From: Quillaja saponaria
Lineage: Eukaryota; Streptophyta; Magnoliopsida; Fabales; Quillajaceae
Reading direction: 5' to 3'
Length of the DNA stretch: 64,000 nucleotides
Assembly: GCA_029379385.1 (NCBI GenBank)
Contig: CM055607.1
Coordinates: 7,068,001 to 7,132,000 of the forward strand
Position 1 is the stretch's first letter, and the number at the start of each line of letters is the position of its first letter. The position numbers and the translations under genes were made by a program. This document shows positions 49,600 to 61,144 of the stretch, piece after piece. Under the pieces are notes generated by a model, which saw only the letters and a program-made list of their open reading frames with translations, had not been told where the DNA came from and ran no database searches.

Positions 49600-50640
49600 G
49601 GCAATTAATTTAATTGTACTTGGCCATTGTGTTGTCTACAAGCGAAATTAGATATTTATTTCTAAACGATTATAATTTAATAAATATATTTTATTATAAT
49701 AATAAGTAAAAAAAAATATAAAAATAAATTCAATGATTATTTATATATATAATTCATAAACTACAAAATAATAATAAAAATTTGAATTTATTAATTTTTA
49801 GTCTTAAATTAAATTATAAATTTTAGCTTATTAGTCTTATAATAAAAAAATTACCTTATTTTTATTTTTAAAGTTGTCACTGTATTAAACAAGAAAAAAA
49901 ATTAAAATTTCAAAATTAATTTTAATTATAATATTACTATTTTTTTAAAATTTGAAAAGACCATGCCACTTTAGGTTAGTTAAAAGCTCCTCCTTTGTCC
50001 ACCACTAGTCTTCACACTACAAGGATTTGGAACACTTCATTGCACAAGTTTGAGTGAGTGGCTTTGAATTGTGCCATGTCATTAAAGTATGCTGTATTTT
50101 CAAACCACGTGAATAATGTAAAATTTTCTCAAATTATGGGGTCTCATGTGAAACTTTTAAAATTTTATTAGATTATCATACTAATCACTAATAACAATTT
50201 CACCAGATCTTATTATATTTGATTATAATCTTATCATTACCCGAAAACTTAACCAACTTATTTTAACTGATTAATGAATTCTAATTTTATATTATTTTTT
50301 CATATTTTTTATTTTTTATTAAAATTGTCAAAACTTAGTATTGATTTTAATTTAATTTTGATTTTTATAATTAAAAATTCAATTGAATTATTATTATTTT
50401 TATCAAAATAGAAACAGTATCAAATGAGATAAAATACAATTATTTTGTACAATTTTGGATAATTTTGATATAAAAAAAATCATAAATTTGTCCAACATTG
50501 ATATCTTTTCTAATCATTTAATTAATATATTATAAATAAATTTTACTAAGCAATATAGACATCATACTATAAACCTCGATTATACTAAAAATAAATAAAT
50601 ATGGTATTAATGTCAATTATAATAAAAGGCAAACAAGGCC
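49600..50640. other. AT-rich intergenic DNA
   Basis: Between the intron-1-type repeats and the promoter island. Contains a block (acactacaaggatttggaac, tttgaattgtgccatgtcat) shared with the upstream region of copy D at about 46580-46645. No gene. Confidence 0.5.
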
Positions 50641-50842
50641 TTAGATAATTGGGAGTTTGTACTTTCGACTTTGGACTGCATTCATTAATTATGGATTCCC
50701 GTAATTACTAGAGCTCAAACTTTAGGACCTGATTACTTGTTCTGGGCCTTTTTTTTTTGACAAATTTGAATACTTTTTAAGCAACCCGTCCTTAAAAAAA
50801 AAAAAAAATTACGACCGACTCCACGTACAGATCACACTTTCT

Positions 50843-51148
50843 CTATAAAAGGGCCCCAAAGCCGCGGAGCGAACACATTTCTCGCTGCCCTCCACATCTC
50901 AGATTTGAAAACTAATGCAGCGTTCGGAAAATGGAGATGGGTCTCTCCCCGTTCAAATTTCACGACCACCGCAGATTCGCACCCTCAAACCCTACCGTCT
51001 GTTCTACTCTAAGTCATTTATTCCTCTCCAGGCAAATTCTTGTCTCGCGCTGAAGTTTTTCTATCTTCTGCATTTGCCATTGGATTTGAAAACAAAACCA
51101 ATTAGGGCGAGAATGCAATTAGGGTTTTCATTTAACTTTTATTTCATT
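50843..51148 (+). pseudogene. TATA box and broken first exon (copy 2) of the unrecognised gene
   Basis: Same island as at 34.4 kb: ctataaaag at 50843-50851 and ATG at 50915 (MQRSENGDGS). Indels after the tenth codon shift the frame relative to copy 1; the LKTKPIRARM end reappears in another frame. One or both copies are non-functional. Confidence 0.45.
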
Positions 51149-52194
51149 GTGCATTCTTTGGATCGTTTGTAAGCTAAGGGTTGGCTGATTGATTCACCTC
51201 CGAACTCTGATTTATACGTTCTGGAACGCTACAGTACCATGTTTGGAATGACAATTTCAGATTGAAAACCCTGGTGAGTTATCGGATTCTGGTACCCTTT
51301 TGTAGTCTCTCGTTTTATTGATAGATTTTTCTGCTATTTGTATTTTTCTTGCTCATATTATTTCAGCACATTATGAAACTTTCTTGGTGTGCATTTCTAT
51401 ACCTTTGGATTATAGGGGAATGCCGGACGATACTTAGGTTCGCTGTTGATATTTGTCCACTTAGGTTTTTCAATTTTTGTTTTTGTTTTATAATTTTATA
51501 ATTTACAGTTCTGCTTTGTGTACTGATTTTTGGAAAATCTCTCCCACTTTTCTTTCCTCATTCCCTCACTATTTAGAGAGATATGCCTTTACCTTCATTT
51601 CAATGGCTTTGAGAATTCTATTATTTCAATGTTAAGACTCAGGTTCTTTAAAGGTGTTCGATTTTTGTGTTTCTTGTATATGATGTATCAAGTGCGCCTT
51701 CTATGTGTTTTCATGTCGGTGGATATTCTTTTCCACCCAGCTTTCTTTAATCATCAGATACAAAAACAAATTCCTTAAGTTTGTGTTTGGACGTCCTGGT
51801 TGCTACTTTATGACCCCAAGAATATCATCTGTAGGCTGGCACATTCTTTTATTTTTTGCAATTGGTGGAGTGCGTTGGATAGTGAAAACACTAAAACTCA
51901 CCTGATGTGCACAATTACAAAATGTTCCTCCATTGAACTAGTTAATCTTAGCAATCAGTGCATTCGTGCAACTTTCCTTTTAATTGCATCAGTGAAATCT
52001 TATCTTTTACTTAATTTCTTTTTTGTTAGATTAATTTACTTTGTTAAACAGTTGCTAAAGGCAACAGCACCTGAAGAAACATCTGGTGGAGGAAATGATA
52101 TGTTGGTCATAAAAATGATGCTGTATTAACCGTGAAGGATGTTCAACTACTCAATAAGATTTAGTTCAATGAAATGTTACAACCAAAGAAATGA

Positions 52195-52265
52195 AGGATG
52201 AGTCGCCTGTGGTTGTGGATGAGGAAGGGAAGTCATTTGAGTTTTTGGGCAACCTTAATATAGAG
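52195..52265 (+). other. Exon-like block (DESPVVVD motif), copy 2
   Basis: Counterpart of 35932-36006, ending gag|gtttgc. More diverged relatives with the same following sequence (gtttgcatatattcaccc) occur at about 39507-39572, 56378-56440 and 56560-56634. Confidence 0.35.
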
Positions 52266-52959
52266 GTTTGCATATAATTACCTTAATTTTTGTTTGCTGT
52301 ATTGCGTGCATATGAACATTTGTTTTGCTGCTTTAGTAGTGTGGTTCGAATGATAATTATCAAATCGCTGCTGAAGGGGTTCTTTCTAGTATAACATTGA
52401 ACCACCTGCCCCTAAGCAATTTATATTAACTTTTATAGTCAGTTGGTGATATGATATGTGCAGACAATATTTCAATCAGCTTTAGAATCTTTAAGTGTTT
52501 TAGTACCATTTAATTGTTTATGTTTGCTATTAAATAGTCTTTGTTTTTTTAGCGTTGGAACAAAGAAGAAGATGATTGAAAGGTTCTTATGATAAAACTG
52601 TAATATCCTTTTTTTATATATAAACCCCTGAATATCATTATTTTGATTTCCTTATTGTTCACACGTTAGTTTTCTTTCTTTTGTCCTTTTTTTTTCCTTC
52701 ACTTTTCACTCTTCGCTTCTGCCTTATTTAAATTAGAGATCTCTGTTTCCATAAGGGTTGATGTGGGAGAATAGACAAGGTCTTTGTTTTTATTCACGAT
52801 TGTCCTTTTGGTTGAATTTTGCGTGAGAGTTCAAAAGTTTATGATCTCCATATATTTTTGCACATGCCCGGTTGGGTATTGCTTTTCATTCTGTACTTCA
52901 AGAATTTTGTTGGTTGGTAAAAATCTTCAACTGATGCTTTTTAGGTAAAAACTCACTCA

Positions 52960-55900
52960 CTCACTTTTTTTCAGGGTACTATATGCACACCTGATTCTTT
53001 ATACTTCTTCTAAACCAATTAGTCAAGACTGATCACACAATAATATTATCGGTTTATTTTTGGAAGAACCTGCCAGTATTAATGGTTTTGAGTGAGGTGC
53101 ACAGAAGACAGGTGTAAAAGTAGTTTTACTCTCTTTTTATGTAACAAATCTTCTTTCCCTACTTCAAATAAGTTCTTTGAAGTTAGTAGAGGTTATTTTT
53201 AGGGCATTGCTATTTGTCCACCTATTTTTCCTACTTCTTTTATATCTGTTAGTCAATGCTGATAACAACAGTCATATTGTTTGGTAATCCTCGGAAGTTA
53301 CCAGCAATGATTAATGAACGTTGAGAGGGGTGTGCAGAAACTGGTTTCAAGTAGTTTTACTCTATTTTTTATGTGACAACTCATGCTGCCTTTTTTTGTT
53401 TTCTTTTTTTAAAAGGGTTTTGGCTGTTGGTGAGCTTATTTTTCAACTGTTTTTTTCTGCTTCTCTTAAACATATTAATCAAGGCTGACAATAACAGGTG
53501 TACCGTAAGGTAATTTTGGAAGTTATTAGCCATGATTTTTGGGGTGTTGAGAGAGGTGTTCAGAAAACTGATGTTTGATTAGTTTATTTTGTATGTGACA
53601 GACCATGCTTTTTGGGGTGTTGAGAGGTTTTTCAGTTTTGTTTGAAGAAGGAATGAGGATACAGTTGGGTTCGCAATTGGTATAAGAATTGTTGTGTTCA
53701 GTTTGGCTAATCTGAGATGATGCATCTGATGCTCTGCAATACAGCAAAAGGTGGGCAAAAAAAAATAATATATGTCGGACAACAGACATTTGACAATATA
53801 TAGGAGGCTGTGATATTAAATGGTTTGCTTGTGCATGTTGTTTGTTGGTAAAGTCTTTGACTTATGCACCTTCCCTCCACTTATTTTTCATGGTAGTTCT
53901 GTTTGCACACCTGATTTTTTCTGCTTCTTTTAAACATATTAGTCAAGGCTATCATAAGTCATAAAAGTTAAGTTGTTGGGTTATTTACAGATATCATGTT
54001 TGAATATCTCAGTGGGTGAGTGCAGATAATTTGTGTAATTTGTTTTTTTTTTTTTTTTTCTTTTTGCGGGAATTATGATATAAAAGATATGTTAGCTGCT
54101 GGTTGAGCTTATTTTTCAGAGTAATGCTATTTGCTTACCTGATTTTTTCCTTCTTTTAAACCTATTAGTCATGGCTGACAACAACTATTATACTTTCAGG
54201 TAATTTTGGAAGTTATTAGCCATGATTTTTTGGTGTTGAGCTAGTTGTGCAGAAAACAGATGTTCGATTTGTTTATTTTGTATGTGACAAACCATGCTGC
54301 CTTCTGTGTTGCTACTTTTTTAAAACAAGATTTTAATGGCTGCTTGAGGTTATTTTTCAGGGTAGTGCTATTTGCCGCAAATGTTTTTTTATACTTCTCT
54401 AGACATTTTAGTTATGTATGATAACAAGCAGAGTGGGTTTTGTTTGAAGGATATAGTTGGATTGTCTATTACGTGTAAGAAGTGTTGTTGTCAGTTTGGC
54501 AAGGATGCATGTGATGCTCCGCTAGTCAGCATAAGGTGAGCAGAAAAAAATTTAGTACAACAGACATCAAACAATATATAGGAGGATGTGATATTAGACG
54601 GTGAGCTTCGTTGACTTATGCTTAAAGGCTATTTGAGCTAATTTTTCAGGGTAGTGCTATTTGTGCACGTGTTTTTTTATACTTGTCTAGACATATTAGG
54701 TATGTCTGATAACAAGAGGAATGGGGTTTTGTTTGAAGGATACAGTTGGATTGGCAATTACATATAAAGGCTATACTCTTGTAGCTTTACTCTAATTTTT
54801 TATGTTACAATTCATGCTGCCTTTTGTCTGTTAGCTTTTTTAAAAAGGTTTTAGCTGCTGGTTGAGGTTATTTTTCAGAGTAATGCTATTTGCTGTTTAA
54901 ACCTATTAGTCATGGATGGCTGAGAGACGAAGCACCAAACCTCCTCCCGGCTTGTAATTTTGGAAGTTATTAGCCATGATTTTTGGGTGTTGAGAGAGGT
55001 GTGCGGAAAACAGATGTTCGATTAGTTTATTTTGTATGTGACAAACCATGCTGCCTTCTGTTTGCTATTTTTTTAAAACAAGATTTTAATGGCTGCTTGA
55101 GATTATTTTTCAGGGTAGTGCTATTTGCGCACGTGTTTTTTTTTTTTTTTTATATTTCTCTAGACATATTAGTTATGTTTGATAACAAGAGGATTGGGTT
55201 TTGTTTTAAGGATACAGTTGGATTGGCAATTACTGTATAAGAAGTATTGTTGTCTGTTTGGCAAGGATATATCTGATGCTCCGCTAGACAGCAAAAGGTG
55301 GGCAAAAAGAAATTTAGTACAACAGACATCTTACAATATATAGGAGGCCGTGATATTTGATGGTGAGCTTCAGTTGACTTATGCTTTTCGGAAAAACCTA
55401 TGTTGTGAGGTTAATTTTGGAATTTACCTGCCATGATTAATGGGTTTTGAGAGAGGTACACAGAAGACAGGTGTTCAAGTAGTTGTTCTCTCTTTTTTGT
55501 GACAAATCAAGCTGTTTTTTTTTGCTACTTATTCAAAAATAAGGTTTTTGCTTCTAGTTGAGCTAAATTTTTTGGGCAGTGGCTATTTGTGCACCTGGAT
55601 TTTGAGCTTATTTACAGCTATCATGCTTGATTATCTCTTGAGTGAGTGCAGATAATTTGTGTAATTTATTAATTTTTTTTGCTGGAATTTTGAAATAGAA
55701 GATATGTTCAGTCCGATTTCAGTTCCTTTATCAAATCTTGTCACTCATGAAGCTTTACTCTTTTTGTGTGCAACCCTTTTATAAGTAGTTTTTGCCTGCT
55801 GGTTGAGCTTATTTTTCGAAGTAATGCTATTACAACAACTGTTATACTGTCTAAAGTTGCTTGAGCTTATTTTTCTGGGTAGTGCTATTTGCGCAGCTTG

Positions 55901-56160
55901 ATTTTTTATACTTCTCTAAACATTTTAGTTATGTCTAATAACAAGAGGATTGGGTTTTGTTTGAAGAAGGATACAGTTGGATTGGCAAACACATGAGAAG
56001 TATGTGGTCAGTTTGGCTAGGACGCAGCTCAGATGTTGCATCCGATGCTGCACAAGACAGCAAAAGGAAGGGAAAGAAAAAAAAAAAAAAAAAAAAGGTG
56101 GGACAACTGAATTGGACAACAAATAGGAGGCTATGATAGGATGCGCATTAGGTGGTGAGC
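52960..56160 (+). repeat. Degenerate tandem repeat array, right part
   Basis: At least ten irregular units spaced about 230-500 bp. Landmarks: a gaggttatttttcagggtag-like motif near 53190, 53420, 53880, 54100, 54340, 54630, 54860, 55100, 55560, 55810 and 55865, and ataacaagaggattgggttt-like blocks at about 53640, 54420, 54710, 55185 and 55940. No intact gene. Origin unknown; duplicated exon plus intron blocks of a dead gene are one option. Confidence 0.65.
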
Positions 56161-57630
56161 TTGTGCAATAGTCACTGAAACAATTAACATAATCTCTTAC
56201 TATAGTTTCTTGTTTCTTCATTTGGATGATTATTGCTTCACATTTGGCTGCTTAGTCTGGTTTGCACTCCGTTATGAATTTTTTGACACGTGTAGCTTTA
56301 CTCTATTTTTTTTACATGAAAAATCATTTTACCAAACCAAAGAGTCGATGAAATGTTGCAACCAAAGTAATGAAACATTGAGTCATCTGTGGATGAGTAG
56401 GGAGGTTCTTTGAGTTTTTGAAGAACCTTTAAATTAATAAAGGTTCGCATATATTAACCCAAACCTTTGTTTGTTGAAATGTGTGCATATAAACATTTGT
56501 TTTGCTTACATAAAAAATCATTTACCAAACCAAAGAGTCAATGAAATGTTGCAAATAAAGAAATGAAACTTTTGAGTTATCTGTGGATGAGGAGGGAGGT
56601 CCTCTGAATTTTTGGAGAACATTTGAACATAAAGGTTTGCCTATATTCACCCAAACCTTGTTTGCTGAAATGTGTACATATAAACATTTGTTTCGCTGCT
56701 TTGATGGGTAGGTAAGAATGGTAAATTATCAAATTGTTACTGAATAGGATCTTTCTAGTATATCATTTGCACTAATTGTACCACGAGCAATATATATGGA
56801 CTATTAGAGTCAATTGGTGGTATGATGAAGTACTTGTTTGGACCTATTAGTTATGGCTGGTAACAAGAGGATTGGCTTTAATGTGAAGGATGCAGTTGGA
56901 TTGGAAATTATGTATGAGAAATGATATTTTACGCAATCTGCAAATCAATGAGGAAAGCCTCCTTCTAAACCAAGGCACACGGACTAGTGGAATCAGGGAT
57001 ACAGTTGGATTGACAATTATGTATGAGAAGTGATGTCGGCAGTTTGGCAAGGTGCCTGCGATGATGCATCAGCCGCTCTTGAAGACATTCAAAAGGATTG
57101 TCATTCTTTGGTGCTTCAGCAACTCTTCTACTAATGCACTCCTTTGTATGCCCTACACACTGGTAAGGGAGATTTGTTCAGTAATTCTGACATTCTGTAT
57201 ATTCCCTAGCCATCAATTCCATTTATTCTCTTTGCAATCATTGCCTTGCTTGGAATATCTCAGACTAGCAATCATGTCGTATTCACAAGGGATAAATCTT
57301 TTTTGTTTTTTGACTGCCATCATTTTTGTCTTTTTTTAAGACTTTGCAGCTTATGTACCTTGATCATTTTGAGGGATTGTTGCCTTATCATCCCCTTTTG
57401 GAACGCCATTGGCTTCTTGGTATGGCCTCTACCAGGATCCACTCCCTGATCGGTGTCCTATGATTATTCTAATAACTGAATACCATGTGCTCCTTTAGTA
57501 TAGGCCATTAGTTGAATGGGCAATAGTCCCACATTAGTTGTATGGGCAACTTAATGTGAGGTTATAAGGAGAAGACTGACCCTCATCTTAATAGCTAACT
57601 GTTGAGGGTCAGTTTTACTCTAATCGTAGC
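56160..57630 (+). other. Diverged continuation of the array and unassigned sequence
   Basis: 56300-56950 repeats blocks also found at 39460-39850 (ttgcatatattcacccaaac, ggcttttaatgtgaaggatg-like). 57050-57170 has a short open stretch before a gtaagg donor-like site but no recognised product. 57480-57610 carries an 11-bp inverted repeat (57575-57585 and 57603-57613). No gene supported. Confidence 0.4.
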
Positions 57631-57633
57631 CAA

Positions 57634-57822
57634 AACAATTGGCATCATGAATCTAAAATGCTAATATCAACTCTTTCTTTCGCTAATACCCTTCTGAACA
57701 ATTGGCATCATGCATCTAAAATGCTAATATCAACTCTTTCTTTCGCTAATACCCTTCTCAACAATTGGCATCATGCATCTAAAATGCTAATATCAACTCC
57801 TTCTTTCTCCAATACCCTTAAT
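57634..57822 (+). repeat. 63-bp minisatellite, three units
   Basis: Units start at 57634, 57697 and 57760 with aacaattggcatcatg; units 1 and 2 are almost identical and unit 3 is diverged at its end. The period is a multiple of three, so one frame stays open and repeats a 21-residue peptide; I see no reason to think it is translated. Confidence 0.85.
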
Positions 57823-57839
57823 AAATATAGTAAGAGTTT

Positions 57840-58240
57840 ATTCTAAACATATTTCCTATATGAATCTTAAGATTGTCTTTCTTTTATATATCTTAAGTAA
57901 AAGAAAACTTGGATAACTCAACTTCAATAGTTTTTTTTTTTTTCTATTAATTGTCAAATAAGTTTCAAACTCTCAGAGTGATTGTCGATATCTAATATTT
58001 CTTTAAATATTCAATGATTTTTTTCTTTGAAAAAAAATGATTTACTTGAAGATGTTTGTTGATTTAACTAAAAGAATTTTTTGATATATGAGACCGAATC
58101 ATGCTTCACTTGTGATTAAGATCACGGGTGGATGCACATAGAAGTCAGTGGGAGACAGCTGACTTTACTGACATTTCAACAAATCCCCTAAAATATAGTA
58201 TAATTACTTATGAATAGAAAAAATAATGGAGTAATGTTGA
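57840..58240. other. Intergenic DNA
   Basis: T-rich, no feature recognised. Confidence 0.4.
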
Positions 58241-58400
58241 TCATGTCGGGCCGGATCGGTTCAGGGTCAAAAGACCTTTATCCATGGCTCACATAATGTT
58301 GGATCAAATTTGATCCAAGACCTTTTGGATCACATGTTGGATTGGGTTGGATCGCATGTTTGATCAGATCAGATCGAACCCGATCCGATTCATTGTTGAT
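58240..58400. repeat. GATC-rich block with a 20-bp palindrome
   Basis: Many ggatc/gatcc words in about 160 bp, including a perfect palindrome at 58299-58318 (ttggatcaaatttgatccaa). Base composition differs from the surroundings. Possibly a remnant of a repeat element; no coding potential seen. Confidence 0.55.
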
Positions 58401-58659
58401 TCCTAGTGATCTTCCATTTTTATGTAATTCACATTTCCCTTCTCTATAACTCTATTATTGACCATAATGGCAATTATCTTTTCTACTAGAGACTAACTAT
58501 GTATTCTCCAGGTAATAATTTAGAAAATTCTTTGAATGTTCAGAATTCTTCTTAAGCAAGTCAAGCAGCCCCGATAAAAAAAAAGAAGAAGCTCTTTATA
58601 ACTGTTATGTTGCATCTTTAATCAGTTATAAATGTACCCTATGCATATGTCCATCTGTG

Positions 58660-58861
58660 TATTTACCCTAGGGATTACAAAATAACAAAAAAGTAAAAGT
58701 GACCGAGTCGCAATGGAAAAACTTTGTTTAACATTTCTGGAAATACCACCTATTTGTTTGTTTACCGGGTTCGGCACGAAATCATGAATAAGCTGTACCA
58801 AGGATTGCCAAGCATTTGGTACTGAGTTTCCTCCTCCGTTTTTAGTAACAAAATGAACCAG
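58660..58861 (-). pseudogene. atp6: Mitochondrial-origin atp6 middle fragment (NUMT)
   Basis: Minus strand: LVHFVTKNGGGNSVPNAWQS, then LVQLIHDFVPNPVNKQIGG, then NVKQ. A 1-nt loss near 58721-58725 shifts the frame; the match resumes as FFHCDSVTFTFLLFCNP followed by a TAG at 58670-58668. This is the part of plant mitochondrial atp6 upstream of the piece found at 38 kb. Similarity ends near 58660. Confidence 0.8.
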
Positions 58862-59089
58862 AGGTATATGCATACCTACGAATTCCATATGAATTATATT
58901 GTTAGAGCATATGATATCTGGGTGCCCTTCTTTCTCAGAATGCAAAAATGTAGGAAGAAAATATAAAGAACTCTTTCATAAACATTATGAAATTTTATAC
59001 AGTTAATTCCTGCTAACGACTTTGTAAGTACCATAAGGTGCATAACCATGCTTTTCATTTCTGTTGCATATCCTATTGCTGATTGCAGG

Positions 59090-59460
59090 CATAAAAAGGG
59101 GATGGGATGATTCCTGTTATTGCAGGGTGGTATCTAACCCCTTTCCCACTAAGTACATTGCTTGACAGCTTCAATTTTTGTGCAGGACCTGACATTTTAT
59201 ACATATGAGAAAACGTCCTTACAAGCAGCATTTGAAGGCTTTGGCGAAGCTTGTTGGGTAGCGTTTCATTCATTTTGCTTTCCTACTCATTAAAATTTAC
59301 AATAAAGTGCTCATACTGATAAACTTATTTTTTGAACAGTAAAAGTTATTATGGACAAAAATTTCGAAAAGGTCAAAAGGTTATTCAGTTGTGGAGTACA
59401 CTACAGAAGAGGGCTGCAAGTGCAGCACAGAAAGAGATGAATGGCAAGGTAAATTAGAAC
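59090..59460 (+). other. Exon-like fragments of an unrecognised gene
   Basis: Two stretches flanked by splice-like signals: gtgcag then DLTFYTYEKTSLQAAFEGFG (about 59186-59270), and gaacag then a frame SYYGQKFRKGQKVIQLWSTL and QKRAASAAQKEMNGK ending aag|gtaaat (about 59340-59450). A later block at 59690-59745 reads AEVAPDQQPDGENG. Likely remnants of one plus-strand gene; I do not recognise it and no start was found. Confidence 0.4.
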
Positions 59461-59689
59461 CTTGAGTCGTGTGAACGTGTCTTTCGTGCTCCTGGGCTGA
59501 AATTACACATGAATGTATTGTCTTTTGCTTTACTTCTTGTTCTTATTCTTGAAACTGGGAGAAAACAAAAAGGAAGAGGAACTCAGACACCAATAATAGA
59601 TAGTCTAGGCCTAACCTTACACCATTTACTCTTGCAGATTATAAATGGTTGGATGATAATTGTTGATGTTGCCTAGAGTAACCGGCCAA

Positions 59690-59910
59690 AATACAGCAGA
59701 GGTTGCTCCAGACCAGCAGCCTGATGGAGAAAATGGGTTTTTTTCCTTAATAATGAATACCCTGCAGCTCAACACCTGAGTGTTGTATGGTAGTCCTGTG
59801 AGAGGCTTTAGTCAGTTTTCAATCTACTACAGGCAACCTACAAGGTTTCACAGCTCAAGACAAACCCCATAAGGAAGTTTGATACATAGAACAATTTTCA
59901 TCTTTTCTTA
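59690..59910. repeat. Duplicated segment, right copy
   Basis: Matches 26765-27000 (gaggttgctccagaccag, ctcaacacctgggtgtcat-like, ctcaagacaaaccccataag). It ends the exon-like fragments above and lies about 1.4 kb from gene E exon 7. Confidence 0.75.
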
Positions 59911-60300
59911 ACGTCAGTACTTCAGTAGGCCAACCGGGCACTTGTTGGTATCATCATGTGATTTTTGAATGTGTGTTTGTTTCTACATTTCATGTTTGTC
60001 GTTGAAACTTGTCATCAGTGATGACCCCGCAGCTTCATGGTTATAAGCACTCCCCCAAATAAACTTGAAAATTGTGAATTTGGTTGTTTCTACTCATTTA
60101 AAAGTCTCAAATTCTAATAATAATAATCTCTTGAAATATGAATAATATTATTTCCTTACCGTATTTTCTTAGCTAAGTTTATATTAGTTCACTATTGCTA
60201 CATTGAGGTTCAAATAACGTAGGAAATAATAAAATATATATTTTGTTTACTGGAAAATTAATATTCCTAATTAAGATCAATCATATTATGTGAATTTATT
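59910..60300. other. Intergenic DNA before GDSL relic 3
   Basis: AT-rich; replaces the first two exon remnants seen in relics 1 and 2. No feature recognised. Confidence 0.4.
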
Positions 60301-60307
60301 ATGGAAC

Positions 60308-60618
60308 AATATGAATGCTATGTCTGCATCTCTAGTTAATCAACTTTCCTTGAATCTGAAACGCATTCAAAGCTTGGGAGTGAAAAAGATAGCAGGTTAC
60401 AGGTTTGGAGCCACTGGGATGTTTACCACAAAGTATCTGTGGCTTCTGCATATCAAAATTGCATTGAGCCTCTAAACTTGATCTCCAACACTCATAACCA
60501 ATGTTGCTGCAAGCTGTGCAAAACTTGACCCATGAAATTAGTGAAGGAACCGTGTTCATGATGCTAGATCTCAACGGTGCTTTCACGACTGCAATAAACA
60601 ACCTGAGGAATCATACAG
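60308..60618 (+). pseudogene. GDSL esterase/lipase relic 3 (single exon)
   Basis: Only the middle exon remains (SASLVNQLSLNLKRIQSLGV), frameshifted after VKKIAG, ending at the conserved catacag|gtaag donor. The exon before it and the final exon found in relics 1 and 2 are missing; a T37 tract lies at 60705-60741. Sits tail to tail with gene E. Confidence 0.75.
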
Positions 60619-60701
60619 GTAAGATGCGACGCCTCAAGTTTGCATTTTGTTGTGTTGGAGCTAGCATGTACTCGTGTTAATTCACGCATCGGGTGTATAT
60701 T

Positions 60702-60704
<3 letters not shown>

Positions 60705-60741
<37 letters not shown>
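60705..60741 (+). repeat. T37 homopolymer
   Basis: Thirty-seven T in what corresponds to the intron after the middle GDSL exon; absent from relics 1 and 2. Confidence 0.9.
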
Positions 60742-60742
<1 letters not shown>

Positions 60743-61144
60743 GTTTTGTGAACTATATTAGTTGCTTTAGTGAGTTTTAATTATAACAGAATAATATCAA
60801 GTAATTTAACCTATGCTGTGAGTCGTAATAAATAATATCAGAGCTAACCTATTTATGCTGTGAGTTTTTTAACCTATGTTATTTTAATTAGATTATAATA
60901 TGATCTGTTTCATTTATGATTCCATTATAATAAAGTATTTTCACGAATATATAGTTTGTTCTTCAATTTGAATCTAATGTATATCCAACTATAATCCATT
61001 ATGACCTTATCCCAAATACACAAACAAATAACTACATATTTTCAAATTTGGTTCAAATGTACACTTTGAGAAAGACATGTTTTAGTTATAAAACTCCAAT
61101 TTTAACGGAAGAAAATTTAAACACGCATACTTATATTAAGTTCT

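Larger units (their letters stand above)
50640..53284. repeat. Segmental duplication, right copy
   Basis: Right partner of 34230-36984. Beyond 53284 this copy runs on into the repeat array, whereas the left copy is interrupted by the copia/atp6 insertion. Confidence 0.8.

Noticed and set aside
53526..53789. Minus-strand frames in the repeat array (53526-53789, 55925-56221, 38164-38376)
   Set aside because: Reverse-strand readings of the array units and their T tracts; no consistent product.
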